A stretch of 21,732 bases of DNA from an uncultured Prevotella sp. Its GTDB lineage: Bacteria > Bacteroidota > Bacteroidia > Bacteroidales > Bacteroidaceae. Positions 1 through 8,426 of the stretch are shown one piece after another; the stretch's first letter is position 1, and each line of letters starts with the position of its first letter. The DNA lies in the NCBI GenBank assembly GCA_947072805.1, contig CAMTJK010000019.1, positions 1 through 21,732 on the forward strand, written 5' to 3'. The position numbers were made by a program, and so were the translations under genes. The notes beneath the pieces were generated by a model. That model was given only the letters and a program-made list of their open reading frames with translations, was not told the origin of the DNA and made no database searches.

Positions 1-1
1 A

Positions 2-88
2 ACACTATACTCCGACATCTTCACCACCAACCGGGAAAATCCGCTGACCCGTTTTAAGTGTTTGATTTTCAAATTTATTAAGGGATAA
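2..88 (+). CDS. 3' end of an unidentified protein (partial)
   Basis: Reading from base 2 gives 28 residues ending in FKCLIFKFIKG and a TAA stop at 86-88. The other two plus-strand frames stop at bases 55-57 and 45-47. This stretch is richer in G and C than the non-coding DNA after it, and the basic, aromatic C-terminus looks like a real protein end. The fragment is too short to name a family. The gene would start left of the window and run toward the nifJ terminator, so the two genes are convergent. It could also be a chance open frame. Confidence 0.45.
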   Translation, partial: TLYSDIFTTNRENPLTRFKCLIFKFIKG

Positions 89-131
89 AGACGGCTCAGT
101 AGCAAAAGGTGTGGGTATAAATAAAAAATGT

Positions 132-139
132 TATCTTTG
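132..139 (+). promoter_or_regulatory. Bacteroidetes-type -7 box
   Basis: TATCTTTG matches the Bacteroidetes -7 consensus TAnnTTTG exactly. No good TTTG box stands 19-20 bases upstream; the sequence there is GTGG-like. A transcript would start near 146 and meet the hairpin at 181-217 after about 70 bases. A 17-codon frame (147-200, beginning METKILEQ) sits directly after the predicted start with no room for a leader, so I do not call it a gene. Confidence 0.4.
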
Positions 140-174
140 CATTCATATGGAAACAAAGATATTAGAACAATATG

Positions 175-217
175 TAAAAATAGGAGGTAAACAGCTATGA
201 TTAGCATTTACCTCCTA
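175..217 (-). terminator. Rho-independent terminator of nifJ
   Basis: An 11-bp perfect stem pairs TAGGAGGTAAA (181-191) with TTTACCTCCTA (207-217). Inside it GCTA (194-197) pairs with TAGC (202-205) around a TGAT loop. Read on the minus strand, the stem lies 23 bases after the nifJ stop and is followed by five T residues (bases 180-176). On the plus strand the hairpin is followed by CTTAATTTTG, so it may also work in that direction. Confidence 0.85.
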
Positions 218-240
218 CTTAATTTTGTTATGCAAATGAT

Positions 241-3200
241 TTAAGCTTCTTCGCTCCAATCCATTTTAGTCTGACGAACATAACTCTGATAGCGTTTCTT
301 TGCCATCTTTTCTGCTTCAGCAAACAATTCTTCTGCTTCGTTAGGATATGCTTTTTTCACGGAGAGATAACGTACCTCACCCATGAGGAAATCCTGGAAC
401 TTACTCCAATCTGGTTCTTTGGAGTCAAGTGAGAACGGATTCTTACCCTCTTCAGCAAGCTGTGGATTGTAACGCCACAAGTGCCAATAACCACATTCAA
501 CGGCTTTAGCCTCTTCTGCCTGACTCTTACCCATACCACCTTTGGCTTTCAAACCATGATTGATACATGGAGCATAGGCAATAACAAGTGAGGGTCCAGG
601 ATAAGCTTCTGCCTCACGGAGAGCCTTAAGACATTGTGCTTGGTCCGCACCCATTGCAATCTGTGCGACATATACATATCCATAGGTAGTGGCAATCATG
701 CCAAGGTCTTTTTTACGAATACGCTTGCCTTGAGCTGCAAACTGTGCAATTGCACCGAGAGGTGTTGCTTTCGAAGCCTGACCACCGGTATTAGAATATA
801 CTTCAGTATCGATAACAAAAATATTCACATCTTCACCGGATGCAATAACATGGTCAAGACCACCATAACCGATATCATAAGAAGCTCCATCACCACCGAT
901 GATCCACTGGCTACGCTTTACAAGATAATGATCAAGAGTCTTCAACTCTTTGCATATCTCACAGCCTTGAGCAGCACCTTCTGAGATCATTGGTTTGAGT
1001 TTTGCTGCAGCAACCTTTGATGCATCAGCATCATCTTTGCTCATTATCCATTCTTTAGCTGCTTGCTTGAATGATTCTGGCGTTCCCTCTTTAGCACACC
1101 CTTCTTCAAGAAGCATCACAATGCGCTCTTTCATCTTCTTATTACCAAGAGCCATACCCATACCAAATTCACAGAAGTCCTCAAACAATGAGTTATCAAA
1201 TGCAGGACCCTGTCCCTTATCGTTGGTGCAGTAAGGAGTAGAAGGTATTGAAGCAGAGTAAATAGAAGAACATCCGGTAGCATTTGCAATTATTTCACGA
1301 TCACCGAAAAGTTGTGAAATAAGTTTTACATAAGGAGTTTCCCCACATCCAGAGCATGCGCCGGAGAATTCAAAGAGGGGTTGAGCGAATTGTGAGTTCT
1401 TAACGTTTGACTTTATGTCTATAAGATCCTGTTTGCTCTTAACGTTCTTAACAAGGTAATTCCAACGAATGGCCTCTTGTTTCATATTCTCAGCATCAGG
1501 ATTGAATGGTACCATTTCGAGTGCTTTACCTAACTTCGGATTACCGGGACATACGTCTGCACAGTTTCCGCATCCGAGACAGTCGAGAACAGAAGGTTCT
1601 ATGACAAAATGCATTCCCTTCATTGCTGCAGGTGCTTTCATTTCAAGAGTTGTACCATCAAAACCCTTCAACTCATCATCCGTCAATACAAATGGGCGAA
1701 TAGCAGCGTGAGGACAAACATAAGCGCATTTGTTACATTGGATGCAGTTTGCGGAATTCCATACGGGTACAAACGCTTCGACACCACGCTTCTCATATGC
1801 AGCAGTTCCGTTCTGCCAAGAACCATCAACAGTGTCATGCTTTACAAAGTCAGAAACCTTCAATAAGTCGCCGGATTGTGCATTGATCGGTCTTACAAGT
1901 TCTTTTATAAATGCTGGAGCATCATCTTCCTTGATAACATCATCTGCAAGATTAGCCCAGGTCGGATCAATGGCAAGCTGTTTGTATTCACCGCCGCGAT
2001 CTACTGCTGCATAGTTTTTGTCTACAACGTCTTGGCCTTTCTTGCCATAAGATTTAACGATGAATTTCTTCATCTGTTCTACTGCAAGTTCAACGGGGAT
2101 AACGCCTGTAATGCGGAAGAATGCACTTTGAAGAATTGTGTTTGTACGGTTACCTAATCCTATTTCTTGTGCAATTTTCGTTGCGTTGATATAATATACA
2201 GTAATATTATTCTGTGCGAAATAACGTTTCACCTTATTAGGTATGAAGTTAACGAGTTCATCGCCATCGAAAATTGTATTAAGTAGGAATGTTCCATTTT
2301 TCTGCAGACCTCGTGTAACGTCATACATGTTCAAGTATGCCTGTACATGGCAAGCAACAAAGTTCGGTGTGTTTACAAGATACGTGGAACGAATAGGTGT
2401 GTCACCGAAACGTAAGTGCGAACAAGTGAAGCCACCTGACTTCTTGGAATCGTAAGAGAAGTAAGCCTGGCAATGCTTGTCTGTATTGTCTCCGATAATC
2501 TTCACTGAGTTCTTGTTTGCGCCAACAGTACCGTCTGCTCCAAGACCGTAAAATTTGGCTTCAAACATTCCTTCACCGCCGAGCGCCATCTCTTCGACAA
2601 GAGGCAGGCTTGTGAATGTAACATCATCTACAATTCCAAGAGTGAAATGGTTCTTTGGCTCAGGCAACGCCAAATTATTGAATACGGAAATAATTTGGGC
2701 CGGTGTGGTGTCATGGGAGCCAAGGCCATATCGACCACCAACAATAAGTGGACGATTTTCAGCATCATAATATGCACTCTTGACATCAAGATACAGGGGT
2801 TCTCCTTCTGCACCCGGTTCCTTTGTACGGTCAAGCACAGCAATACGTTTTACTGTAGTTGGAATTGATGCAAGTAGGTGTTTTACAGAGAACGGACGAT
2901 AGAGATGTACAGATATCATACCTACTTTCTGACCGTTTGCATTCAAATAGTCGATAGCTTCGCGAGCAGCCTCTGTTGCACTACCCATCAATATGATAAC
3001 TCTGTCGGCATCATCTGCTCCATAGTATGAGAAAAGGTGGTATTCGCGACCGGTTATTTTACTGATTTCACCCAAATAATTTTCAACAACCTCTGGTACC
3101 TTGTCATAATACTCGTTGCATGCTTCACGGTGTGTGAAGAATGTCTCTGGATTTTCTGCTGTACCTCGCGTCATAGGACGTTCGGGGGATAGGGCACGAT

Positions 3201-3819
3201 CACGGAAACGCTTAACATCAGCCTCATCAACCAACGGACGAATGTCTTCTTGATCCATCAGCTCAATCTTGTGGTACTCATGGGATGTGCGGAAACCATC
3301 GAAGAAATTAACAAACGGCACGCAGGTCTTAAGGGTAGCAAGGTGTGCAACTGCAGTCAAGTCCATAACCTCTTGTACAGAACCTTCACATAGCATTGCA
3401 AAACCAGTCTGGCGGCAAGCCATTACGTCTTGGTGATCACCAAATATGCAGAGAGAGTGGGAAGCGAGTGTACGTGCAGAAACATCGAATACACATGGTA
3501 ACAATTCGCCAGCAATCTTATACATGTTGGGAATCATAAGCAACAGACCTTGCGATGCAGTGAAAGTTGTTGTCAGAGCACCGGCTTGCAATGAACCGTG
3601 AACAGCTCCTGCTGCACCTGCTTCTGACTGCATTTCTTGTACCGAAACAGTCTGTCCCCAAAGGTTCTTACGACCACGGGCAGCCCATTCATCGACATGC
3701 TCTGCCATGGGAGAAGATGGAGTAATAGGATAGATGGCAGCCACTTCCGAGAACATATAGCTCACGTGAGCTGCAGCCTCATTACCATCACAAGTGATAA
3801 ATTTCTTTTCTTTTGCCAT
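241..3819 (-). CDS. nifJ: Pyruvate:ferredoxin (flavodoxin) oxidoreductase
   Basis: This single-chain enzyme of 1192 residues converts pyruvate and CoA to acetyl-CoA and CO2 and reduces ferredoxin or flavodoxin. It is a central cytoplasmic step of anaerobic metabolism. Domains appear in the usual order. The N-terminal pyruvate-binding domain carries YPITPSSPMAEHVDEW near residue 30. Domain II and the gamma domain follow, then two 4Fe-4S motifs (CIQCNKCAYVCP near 690 and CLGCGNCADVCPG near 743). The third cluster cysteines are in CSGCGETPY near 819, with the last in APCINHG near 1083. The thiamine diphosphate site is GDGASYDIGYGGLDH near 974, followed by EVYSNTGGQASKATPLGA. Length fits full-length PFOR, and no key residue is missing. 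The ATG at 3819 fits the family start (MAKEKKFITCDGNEAAAHV). The gene lies 54 bases after the ATPase gene, and I see no clear promoter between them. Confidence 0.98.
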   Translation of the reverse strand: MAKEKKFITCDGNEAAAHVSYMFSEVAAIYPITPSSPMAEHVDEWAARGRKNLWGQTVSVQEMQSEAGAAGAVHGSLQAGALTTTFTASQGLLLMIPNMYKIAGELLPCVFDVSARTLASHSLCIFGDHQDVMACRQTGFAMLCEGSVQEVMDLTAVAHLATLKTCVPFVNFFDGFRTSHEYHKIELMDQEDIRPLVDEADVKRFRDRALSPERPMTRGTAENPETFFTHREACNEYYDKVPEVVENYLGEISKITGREYHLFSYYGADDADRVIILMGSATEAAREAIDYLNANGQKVGMISVHLYRPFSVKHLLASIPTTVKRIAVLDRTKEPGAEGEPLYLDVKSAYYDAENRPLIVGGRYGLGSHDTTPAQIISVFNNLALPEPKNHFTLGIVDDVTFTSLPLVEEMALGGEGMFEAKFYGLGADGTVGANKNSVKIIGDNTDKHCQAYFSYDSKKSGGFTCSHLRFGDTPIRSTYLVNTPNFVACHVQAYLNMYDVTRGLQKNGTFLLNTIFDGDELVNFIPNKVKRYFAQNNITVYYINATKIAQEIGLGNRTNTILQSAFFRITGVIPVELAVEQMKKFIVKSYGKKGQDVVDKNYAAVDRGGEYKQLAIDPTWANLADDVIKEDDAPAFIKELVRPINAQSGDLLKVSDFVKHDTVDGSWQNGTAAYEKRGVEAFVPVWNSANCIQCNKCAYVCPHAAIRPFVLTDDELKGFDGTTLEMKAPAAMKGMHFVIEPSVLDCLGCGNCADVCPGNPKLGKALEMVPFNPDAENMKQEAIRWNYLVKNVKSKQDLIDIKSNVKNSQFAQPLFEFSGACSGCGETPYVKLISQLFGDREIIANATGCSSIYSASIPSTPYCTNDKGQGPAFDNSLFEDFCEFGMGMALGNKKMKERIVMLLEEGCAKEGTPESFKQAAKEWIMSKDDADASKVAAAKLKPMISEGAAQGCEICKELKTLDHYLVKRSQWIIGGDGASYDIGYGGLDHVIASGEDVNIFVIDTEVYSNTGGQASKATPLGAIAQFAAQGKRIRKKDLGMIATTYGYVYVAQIAMGADQAQCLKALREAEAYPGPSLVIAYAPCINHGLKAKGGMGKSQAEEAKAVECGYWHLWRYNPQLAEEGKNPFSLDSKEPDWSKFQDFLMGEVRYLSVKKAYPNEAEELFAEAEKMAKKRYQSYVRQTKMDWSEEA

Positions 3820-3873
3820 TTTAAATAGTAGATAAAATATTAATGAATAACAATTCTTTTATTTGCTTTATTT

Positions 3874-5061
3874 TTAATAGAGGAATCCGAATAACCAAAG
3901 CGGTATTTGATTCCCTTTACCGATTTCTGTATTATATCTTGCGTATATTGTGTCGGGAGTTGGGTGTATCTTACTCATTGCATCGGCATTACATATTCTA
4001 AATTTAAGTTTATTGTCCACGAGATAAAAATTCTCACGTGAACCTAGATTCACTTTGTGGTCTTTCCATAAGGAATTCACGAAGAATGTTTCCATCGTGT
4101 CCTGTCGTTCAACCTTAATAGGATAGATAGCATACATCAAATTACTGTTGTGCATCATTACTTTTGTCGGTTTTTTTGGAAATTCCACCCCTGCAGGGTA
4201 TATAATGTTTATCAAGCGTGCATCGGCAAGATATTTTATATAATTCATTACCGTTGCGCGACTCGTTTCTATATCGTTAGCAAGCTGACTTATATTTGGG
4301 GCTTTAGGCCCGTCCATGGCTAACTGGTAAAATAGTTTTTTTATTTTTGTCAGATATTTCAATTCGATTTGTTTTATCAGCAGGATATCAACCTCCGTCA
4401 TCATATTCATTGTTTTAAGCAAGTTCTCAGAGTAATTCCTATGTTCAAGATAGAACGGATAGAATCCATGGTGAATATAGTCGGGGAAATATCTGTTAGG
4501 AGAAACCTTTGGTAATATCGTTTTTACGATATGTTCATGGTTATTTAGTATGTCTTCAAGAGAATAAGAAACGAAATTGTTACCAGTCTGTAGGTTTAGA
4601 AATTCGCGAAATGAAAATCCACGTAGATTATAACTCTTCACGATGCCGTGTAATTCCGGATTTTCTTCTTTCAGACGCATCACGCTCGAACCTGTAAAAA
4701 TTATCTTAAGACTAGGATACTGGTCGTAACACTTTCTCAACTCCTTGCTCCAATCATGCTGTTTAAAGACTTGATCGATAAGCAATACACGACCACCTTT
4801 ACGATAAAATTCGCCTGCAAAGTCAGAAATGCCTCTTCCTTGAAAATAGAAGTTGTTCATGTTTATGTAGAGACACTGCCTGTCGTTTGCTCCAAAATTA
4901 TCTTTTGCATATTGTAGTAAGAATGTCGTTTTTCCGATTCCCCTCGTTCCTTTTATACCAATCATACGGTCATTCCAATCTATCTCATCCATAAGAGTAC
5001 GACGGACAGACGCATTTGTGTGTTCCACAAGATTAGTATGAGTTCTAAAAAAAACTTCCAT
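3874..5061 (-). CDS. AAA_14-type ATPase with degenerate C-terminal nuclease-like domain
   Basis: This 395-residue cytoplasmic protein belongs to the AAA_14 / DUF4143-like ATPases common in Bacteroidetes; their substrates are unknown. Walker A is GIKGTRGIGKTT (residues 35-46, Lys44). Walker B is VLLIDQ (92-97). FTGSS (122-126) fits sensor 1, and LRGFSFREF (146-154) is a hallmark stretch. A winged-helix-like segment (ISQLANDIETSRATVMNYIK) lies at about 257-276. The C-terminus ends in IPLWLFGFLY, as in relatives I recall. The frame stays open 54 codons further upstream, but a good promoter (5083-5114) lies inside that extension, so I chose the ATG at 5061. Two things are odd. The usual Walker B glutamate is Gln97. 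Where relatives have a nuclease-like FEIGGK-type core, this protein has FRICNAD (354-360). The protein may be a non-hydrolysing or diverged member. Confidence 0.85.
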   Translation of the reverse strand: MEVFFRTHTNLVEHTNASVRRTLMDEIDWNDRMIGIKGTRGIGKTTFLLQYAKDNFGANDRQCLYINMNNFYFQGRGISDFAGEFYRKGGRVLLIDQVFKQHDWSKELRKCYDQYPSLKIIFTGSSVMRLKEENPELHGIVKSYNLRGFSFREFLNLQTGNNFVSYSLEDILNNHEHIVKTILPKVSPNRYFPDYIHHGFYPFYLEHRNYSENLLKTMNMMTEVDILLIKQIELKYLTKIKKLFYQLAMDGPKAPNISQLANDIETSRATVMNYIKYLADARLINIIYPAGVEFPKKPTKVMMHNSNLMYAIYPIKVERQDTMETFFVNSLWKDHKVNLGSRENFYLVDNKLKFRICNADAMSKIHPTPDTIYARYNTEIGKGNQIPLWLFGFLY

Positions 5062-5082
5062 TCCTAATTTTTGTAATTGATG

Positions 5083-5114
5083 CAAAGATAATACTTTAAT
5101 CTTATATTTGCAAA
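5083..5114 (-). promoter_or_regulatory. Promoter of the AAA ATPase gene
   Basis: On the minus strand TTTG (5114-5111) is followed by 20 bases and then TATCTTTG (5090-5083), a near-ideal Bacteroidetes promoter. Transcription would begin near 5076, giving a leader of about 15 bases before the ATG at 5061. This supports the shorter start of the ATPase. Confidence 0.75.
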
Positions 5115-5607
5115 GTCTATGTTGCAAAATATTAAAAAAAATAGTAATTTTGTACGTGTATACTTGATTGTCTGAATCGATTAAACTCTTTAATATCCTA
5201 AAAATAAGTGAAATGCGTAACAAAATGATAAAATTTAAAATGGGGAATAATGATTTACATATACAATGTTCGTTGAATTATAAATATTAGCGTCGCGATA
5301 TAGTCGTGATGCCTTGCGATTTAACCTGCATTGCAAGACATTTTTGGTTTCGTTTATTTCGCTTAATGATTACTGATGTATCTTTTTACGAAATATACTC
5401 CTTGCAGTTTCTATGGAATTAGTGATGTAATGACCTCCCATCTTGAAATTTAAAATATCACAGTTCGTTCACTATACAATGAACACTGACGATAATAAAA
5501 TAGTTATCTTGAATATATATTAAATTAACAATGAGGGAATTGAAAATAGAGGATGGAGCAGAAAGCAATACAAGAACAATGTGATTGAACAATAAACTAA
5601 AGGAAAG
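5115..5607. other. AT-rich spacer between divergent genes
   Basis: I see no convincing gene here. A 17-codon frame at 5531-5584 (MRELKIEDGAESNTRTM) lies 23 bases before the ATP-grasp start and could be a leader peptide, with little support. The words TATACAATG (5260-5268 and 5473-5481) and GTTCGTT (5268-5274 and 5463-5469) each occur twice but in swapped order. GTTCA/TGAAC form a small palindrome at 5467-5484. No TAnnTTTG box was found for the ATP-grasp gene; GTTATCTTGA near 5509 is only a partial match. Confidence 0.5.
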
Positions 5608-6738
5608 ATGGTAGCGCATTTTTTTAACCCATGGCATGAAATGGCATTAGCATGTAACAAAACGAATTTTACGCCGCCTTCGGCTGCGTATAAATTGCAA
5701 TATGATATAGGTTTTCTACCTGCATTATGGGCGCACGATAACGATGTTGTGTTGGTGTCTGATGTGTGCGTAGCCAAGAGAGGCTATGAAGAGACGGTAA
5801 AAATGATTAACAATGTGATGGGTATGAATAATAAACCGAATGAAAATATAATGTTCGTCAGCGAGAACCAATTACCATACTTGAACATTGAAAAAATAGC
5901 CCCCTGGGGATGGGACAAAGCATCTGTTGCATATTTGAGCCGTTGGGGCGTAAGGAAAGAAATACTTCCTTCTGCGGCAGCCCTAGATGCGATTAGGAAT
6001 TTATCACACAGAAAACACGTTGCGAAATTACTTAACATACTGAAAAATGAGTATACAACAGGAATCTCAATAGAGTGTTACGAAATGTCAGAGATTGAGG
6101 AAATGATGCGACTATACACTAATGTCGTGATAAAGGCGCCGTGGAGTTGTAGCGGACGGGGTATAAGATTTATAAAAGGGAATATGACGTCTCATCAATT
6201 TGGATGGATAAAAAACTTGTTAAAAGCACAGGGAAGTGTAATTGTTGAGCCGTACTATAAAAAAGTATTGGATTTCGGATTGGAATTCAATTGTACGGAC
6301 AAAGGAGTAATGTATAATGGATTATCACTCTTTGAAACGGACAATTGGGCATATACGGGCAACGTACTTGCTACGGAAGCGATAAAACGAGAAATATTAT
6401 CTCGCCTTGTTTCTGTTGAAGTACTTGATGATATAACAAGAAGAATATCAGAATATTTAACTACTATATATAAAGGTAATTATTGCGGTAATTTCGGTGT
6501 CGATATGATGATTGTTAGCGAAGAGGATGGCTCTCTTAAAATACATCCATGTGTGGAAATTAATCTTCGTAATACGATGGGACATGTGGCACTACAACTT
6601 ACCCCTACGGATGCAACAATCTCTGGTATACTAAAAATAGAATATAATCATAACTACAAATTAAAAATAAACTTTTATGAAACTAACTTTGATAATGGCG
6701 CTTGTTGCGCTTCCACTGATTTCACAAGCACAGTATAG
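5608..6738 (+). CDS. Uncharacterised ATP-grasp-like protein
   Basis: This 376-residue protein has no signal peptide and is predicted cytoplasmic. The first half (HFFNPWHEMALACNKTNFTPPSAAY split by the family pattern NPxHE/D-ALA, then DIGFLPALWA at 33-42) resembles a conserved Bacteroidetes family of unknown role. The second half looks like an ATP-grasp ligase fold: VVIKAPWSCSGRGIRF (173-188; Lys176 and a glycine-rich loop), VIVEPYY (211-217; Glu214), then FGVDMMI (296-302; Asp299) and VEINLRNTMGH (317-327; Glu318, Asn320) as the likely metal-binding end. Such enzymes join a carboxylate to an amine or thiol using ATP; the substrate is unknown here. The start fits the family pattern and follows AGGAAAG. 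The last 20 or so residues are read through the GH43 signal-peptide region in another frame, which gives an odd tail (NGACCASTDFTSTV). Confidence 0.8.
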   Translation: MVAHFFNPWHEMALACNKTNFTPPSAAYKLQYDIGFLPALWAHDNDVVLVSDVCVAKRGYEETVKMINNVMGMNNKPNENIMFVSENQLPYLNIEKIAPWGWDKASVAYLSRWGVRKEILPSAAALDAIRNLSHRKHVAKLLNILKNEYTTGISIECYEMSEIEEMMRLYTNVVIKAPWSCSGRGIRFIKGNMTSHQFGWIKNLLKAQGSVIVEPYYKKVLDFGLEFNCTDKGVMYNGLSLFETDNWAYTGNVLATEAIKREILSRLVSVEVLDDITRRISEYLTTIYKGNYCGNFGVDMMIVSEEDGSLKIHPCVEINLRNTMGHVALQLTPTDATISGILKIEYNHNYKLKINFYETNFDNGACCASTDFTSTV

Positions 6739-8329
6739 GTCGGAAGTATGGTGCCCTGATAATGGTGACGGCACTTATACCAATCCTGTAATAAACGCAG
6801 ATTACAGTGATCCTGACGTTTGTGTTGGTGCTTCCGGTACGGATTTTTATATGACAGCAAGTTCATTCAATTGTATTCCGGGACTCCCGATTCTACATTC
6901 CAAAGATCTTGTCAATTGGGAAATAGTTAGTTATGCTCTACAAGAACTGAAGCCAAGAGAGGTGTTTGACGAGCCTGCTCACGGAATGGGCGTTTGGGCA
7001 CCAAGCATACGGTATCACAATGGAGAATATTACATTTATTGGGGCGATCCTGATTACGGTGTATTTATGGTAAAAACAAAAGACCCTGCAGGACGTTGGG
7101 ATGAGCCTGTGCTTGTTATACCTGGTAAAGGAATGATTGATACTACTCCGTTATGGGATGAAGATGGACGCTGCTATTTGGTAAATGGATGGGCTGGTAG
7201 TAGAGCTGGTTTCAAAAGTGTGTTGTCTGTCAGAGAATTATCAGCAGATGGTACAAAAGCTATTAGCCAACCTGTGATTGTTTTTGACGGGAACAACGAA
7301 CATCGTACAGCTGAGGGACCGAAGTTTTATAAACGTGACGGATGGTATTGGATTATGTGTCCAGCTGGAGGTGTACCAACAGGTTGGCAACTTGCCATGC
7401 GTTCAAAAAGTCCATATGGACCATACGAGCATAAGATAGTATTGGCCCAAGGCAAAACAAAAATAAACGGTCCTCATCAAGGAGGCTGGGTGCATACGGC
7501 ACAGGGCGAAGATTGGTTCTTACATTTTCAGGATAAAGGACCTTACGGACGTGTAGTCCATTTACAACCGGTAAACTGGATTGAAGGATGGCCTGTCATG
7601 GGAATAGACAAAGACGGAGACTTATGCGGAGAACCCGTGAGCAGATACAAGAAACCAAATGTAGGAAAGATCTATCCTATCAACAATCCAGTTGAGAGCG
7701 ATGAGTTTAATTCTGCTGAATTAGGTAAACAGTGGCAATGGCATTCCAATTACAATCAATTCTACGGTCAGCCCACTCCATACGGCTTTTTTAGGATGTA
7801 TACCCATAAATTAAGTGAGAACTTTGTAAATCTTTGGGAAGCCCCTAACCTCCTTTTACAGAAAACTCCTTCTGATGCATTTACGGCAACAGCAAAAATC
7901 AGGCTTGCTGCGAAGAAAGAGAACCAATACGGTGGCATAATTATGATGGGGTTGGATTACAGTGCGCTTGTAGTTAAAAGAGTAGGAGAGAGGTTTCAAC
8001 TTCAACAGATCACATGCAAGAAGGCAGATAAGAAAGGTCCTGAAAGTGTAAAGACACTTGCAGAACTTGAACCTACAGACTATGATCCAGTAAACTACGA
8101 GCCGGCAATCTACCAGGATATTTATCTAAGATTAAAAGTTAAGAATGGCGCGATGCTTACATTTTCGTATAGTACAGATGGGAAAACATACAAAGCAGTA
8201 GGTGATGAATTCCAGATGCGTGAGGGCAAATGGATAGGAGCAAAGTTTGGCTTTGTTGCAGAAGAACCTGCTGGTAAGGGAGCAATGGGCTTTATGGATA
8301 TTGATTGGATAAGAGTTACTAAAAAATAA
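6677..8329 (+). CDS. Secreted GH43 family glycosidase
   Basis: This 550-residue exported enzyme most likely removes L-arabinose or D-xylose (or a related sugar) from plant polysaccharides. Residues 1-19 (MKLTLIMALVALPLISQAQ) form a signal peptide. The five-bladed beta-propeller carries the three GH43 acidic residues: Asp45 in NADYSDPDV as base, Asp155 in GMIDTTPLW as pKa modulator, and Glu213 in TAEGPKFYK as acid. From about residue 335 a beta-sandwich follows (DEFNSAELGKQWQW...), like the GH43 C-terminal accessory domain. I cannot assign the subfamily. The gene begins 62 bases inside the preceding ATP-grasp gene, so translation of the two is probably coupled. A strong terminator follows at 8355-8397. 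No SusC/SusD genes are nearby. Confidence 0.93.
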   Translation: MKLTLIMALVALPLISQAQYRSEVWCPDNGDGTYTNPVINADYSDPDVCVGASGTDFYMTASSFNCIPGLPILHSKDLVNWEIVSYALQELKPREVFDEPAHGMGVWAPSIRYHNGEYYIYWGDPDYGVFMVKTKDPAGRWDEPVLVIPGKGMIDTTPLWDEDGRCYLVNGWAGSRAGFKSVLSVRELSADGTKAISQPVIVFDGNNEHRTAEGPKFYKRDGWYWIMCPAGGVPTGWQLAMRSKSPYGPYEHKIVLAQGKTKINGPHQGGWVHTAQGEDWFLHFQDKGPYGRVVHLQPVNWIEGWPVMGIDKDGDLCGEPVSRYKKPNVGKIYPINNPVESDEFNSAELGKQWQWHSNYNQFYGQPTPYGFFRMYTHKLSENFVNLWEAPNLLLQKTPSDAFTATAKIRLAAKKENQYGGIIMMGLDYSALVVKRVGERFQLQQITCKKADKKGPESVKTLAELEPTDYDPVNYEPAIYQDIYLRLKVKNGAMLTFSYSTDGKTYKAVGDEFQMREGKWIGAKFGFVAEEPAGKGAMGFMDIDWIRVTKK

Positions 8330-8354
8330 AAGTATATAAAGCATAAATATAAAG

Positions 8355-8397
8355 AAGAGAAGTTGCTGGAATTATTATACTCGGCAGCTTCTCTTTT
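8355..8397 (+). terminator. Terminator after GH43, possibly bidirectional
   Basis: A 14-bp stem pairs AAGAGAAGTTGCTG (8355-8368) with CGGCAGCTTCTCTT (8382-8395), with two G-T pairs and a 13-base AT-rich loop. A T-run ends at 8397. It sits between convergent genes. On the minus strand the stem is followed by TTTATATTTATG, so it may also end the hydrolase operon. Confidence 0.8.
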
Positions 8398-8426
8398 GTC
8401 GTAAATACCTGTCAAATTTAGGTAGA

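Noticed and set aside
147..200. 17-codon frame METKILEQ...
   Set aside because: Its start codon would coincide with the predicted transcription start, and its end overlaps the terminator hairpin; more likely non-coding.
634..2868. Several plus-strand open frames of 70-116 codons opposite nifJ
   Set aside because: They are antisense shadows of a strongly conserved gene, with no promoter, ribosome site or recognisable protein motif.
5062..5223. 54-codon N-terminal extension of the AAA ATPase frame
   Set aside because: A strong minus-strand promoter lies within it, the composition is very AT-rich, and family members begin near the Met at 5061.
5260..5484. Repeated words TATACAATG and GTTCGTT in the ATPase/ATP-grasp spacer
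   Set aside because: They are short, in swapped order and in AT-rich DNA; too weak to call a repeat or an attachment site.
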